This document shows, piece after piece, positions 62,515 through 64,000 of a stretch of 64,000 nucleotides of DNA. This DNA comes from Candidula unifasciata (Eukaryota; Mollusca; Gastropoda; Stylommatophora; Geomitridae). The first letter of the stretch is position 1; the number at the start of each line of letters is the position of its first letter. Location: contig CAJHNH020008571.1 in assembly GCA_905116865.2 (NCBI GenBank), forward strand, positions 166,501 to 230,500, given 5' to 3'. The notes below the pieces were generated by a model. That model saw only the letters and a list, made by a program, of their open reading frames with translations, did no database searches and had not been told where the DNA came from. A program made the position numbers and the translations under genes.

Positions 62515-62652
62515 ATTTCACAATGTTTTTGACAGCTGTAAGACTGTTATAATATTTAGAAAGCAGTGGCAAACTACTAAACAGAAAATTGTCCATTAAA
62601 ACCACACAATATGTAATAAATGCTGGGTTTGGTTCTGAAGTCCTGTAAAGCA
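62515..62652 (+). mobile_element. SINE-A copy 5, decayed
   Basis: AAGCAGTGGCAAACTACTAA, AACCACACAATATG and GGTTTGGTTCTGAAGTCCTG match the 3' half of SINE-A; the head is not recognisable. Confidence 0.6.
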
Positions 62653-62784
62653 GTGTTCTTCAATCTTTTTTACAGTGCAGATGGGAAGAATTGGAGAAAT
62701 ATTTTGCAGACTGGCTCACAGCTAAGACATAAACAAAACTAAATGTAGACACTGTTTTATTTATTCAGTAAAATGTTATCAGGG

Positions 62785-63065
62785 AGCTGCTGTGATTTAG
62801 CAGATAGATGCTCACCAGAGGCCCGATGGTCATGAGTTCAAGTCTCTCTCTAGCCAGAATGTTTCAGAAATGACCCTGGCTCCCAGGTCGACACAACAAC
62901 ATAAAATGGGTGCCAGATAAAGTTGTGAGAAGTAAAGGTGGCCAGTTTGATGTTCCCCACATCACTCCATCGCCCCCCACCCCGAATGCCAGTTAGTCTA
63001 TAAGATATAAGTCTAGCACTGAATGCCCAGTACCCCTAATGGTGTGAAAAAGGGTCTTCACTTTA
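62785..63065 (+). mobile_element. SINE-F, full copy with tRNA-like head
   Basis: The head TGATTTAGCAGATAGATGCT and B box GAGTTCAAGTC are followed by CTGGCTCCCAGGTCGACAC, AATGGGTGCCAG, GAGAAGTAAAGGTGG and GTGTGAAAAAGGGTC. Confidence 0.7.
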
Positions 63066-63349
63066 CAGTGTTATAAAATAGCAATTCTTAACTAATGCAA
63101 CATGCTGAGAATTTAAAACATATTACATAGGTGGCTGGAGTGTTGTTTCTAAGAGATTAGACATTGCAAATAACACTTATTCAGTTTCTCCATTTGGTCT
63201 TCACTGTAATCACTGTGTGACGGTCAAATACTTTTGAAAGACTGTCAGAAAATTTAAACAGGCAGACCCTGCTGTTGACTACAAGTTACATAAATCATTC
63301 ATAGTTGTTAAATATATACATGTCTATTATCATAATCATAATAAAGTGG

Positions 63350-63890
63350 AGGCCGTCTGTGCTACCTTCGGCTAGCTTGAGAATCAGCTGTACACTTATG
63401 CCTTGATTTTAACTGACTCACAGAGCATGTTGAGAAAGGTGAGGACAGGCATGCTTTGTGCAGAGTGGCAAGCTTCACTTCAGAGGTCCTGGATATTATT
63501 GATTATTTCAGTGATGGAGTATGGTTTGGGCCTGCTCACGTTATCTAACAGCAAAATAGAGAAGCTGGAACACATGCAAAATGAAGCTGTGTGAGTCATT
63601 TTAGGATGTACAAGGGACACACCTGTTATATGCATGCGGCAAATACTTGCATTCCTTTTGTATATGAAAGATAAAAATTGTTACAGGTGAAAATTTATCT
63701 CAAAGTCGCAACAGCAAAGGAACACCTTCTACATGAGGCTTTGTGGGACAGCAAGGGGCATCGGCTGAAAAGAGGTAGTTCCTGGATGGCACAGGCAGAA
63801 GTCACAATCAGAACTGTTTTTTCAACTGACAAGCGCATAGTAAAGAATGAGTCACAGTGCTGCCGAGAAAAACAGACTTTCACAGAGTGA
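63350..63890 (+). pseudogene. LINE RNase H and RT fragments in permuted order
   Basis: First comes an RNase H piece (ILTDSQSMLRKVRTGMLCAE, 63405-63470). It is followed without the expected intervening parts by RT C-terminal pieces: ISVMEYGLGLLTLSNSKIEK, HMQNEAV, a stop, VILGCTRDTP, and in shifted frames HRLKRGSSWMAQAEVTIR. In related elements the RT part precedes RNase H, so the order here is reversed. Stops and shifts make it non-functional. Confidence 0.65.
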
Positions 63891-64000
63891 TAGTTACCTT
63901 AGATTGAGGGTGCTGGAAGTTGAAAGCTAATGAAACAGAGGAATCGGTGCAAGAGCTGATCAATAAAAATTTACTCCCAGGATACATCGTTGTATACACA

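Noticed and set aside
61649..64000. Last C2B exon of synaptotagmin-1
   Set aside because: I looked for the third calcium-binding loop (DYDxxGxxD-type) and the C-terminal helix and found neither; they must lie beyond the window.

Overview
This is eukaryotic, repeat-dense animal DNA, most likely from a gastropod mollusc (inference). The split gene has GT-AG introns, there are many degraded LINE fragments of the kind common in gastropod genomes, and tRNA-headed SINEs and large simple-sequence arrays are abundant. No operons, bacterial promoters, genuine tRNA/rRNA genes or CRISPR arrays were seen.

The one cellular gene I can identify is synaptotagmin-1, the vesicle calcium sensor, on the + strand from about 45788 to beyond the window's 3' end. 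Its exons are 45788-45978 (lumenal N-terminus), 48918-49096 (membrane span and palmitoylation/linker), 51612-51737 (linker and start of C2A), 55013-55180 and 56742-56915 (C2A), 57246-57363 (start of C2B), then two alternative versions of the same C2B exon at 60038-60171 and 61515-61648. The rest of C2B lies outside. The alternative exons are both 134 nt with the same phases, so they can only be used one at a time. A tandem acceptor at 51610/51617 would add or drop Val-Gln just after the membrane-proximal linker. The introns hold two minisatellites, a CT array, a MITE-like foldback element, several SINEs and LINE fragments.

Positions 1-45 kb are an accessory landscape of dead mobile elements. 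They include RNase H/RT-bearing LINE fragments (about 0.9-1.3, 7.1-8.1, 8.7-9.7, 13.9-14.4, 15.2-15.5, 20.4-20.9, 27.9-28.1, 39.1-40.0, 40.6-40.9, 44.4-45.0 kb), a piggyBac remnant (12.1-12.7 kb) split by a SINE with a 12-bp target duplication, and a broken Tc1/mariner transposase (23.5-25.9 kb). The transposase's N-terminal coding region has expanded into a 73-unit, 21-bp minisatellite. There is also an essentially complete 3.7-kb hAT element (30167-33853) with terminal inverted repeats and a near-perfect 8-bp target duplication. Nested in the hAT, bounded by a 12-bp target duplication, is a head-to-head pair of Penelope-like GIY-YIG fragments forming a 635-bp-arm palindrome.

Several SINE families recur through the window (labelled A, B, C, D, F here, plus repeat E, which ends in a GAA-rich tail). 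Simple-sequence arrays are very large: a TTC tract of about 1.4 kb at 35.4-36.8 kb, and TATC followed by TGTC at 18.5-18.96 kb. All identifications come from reading the sequence; no database search was made.
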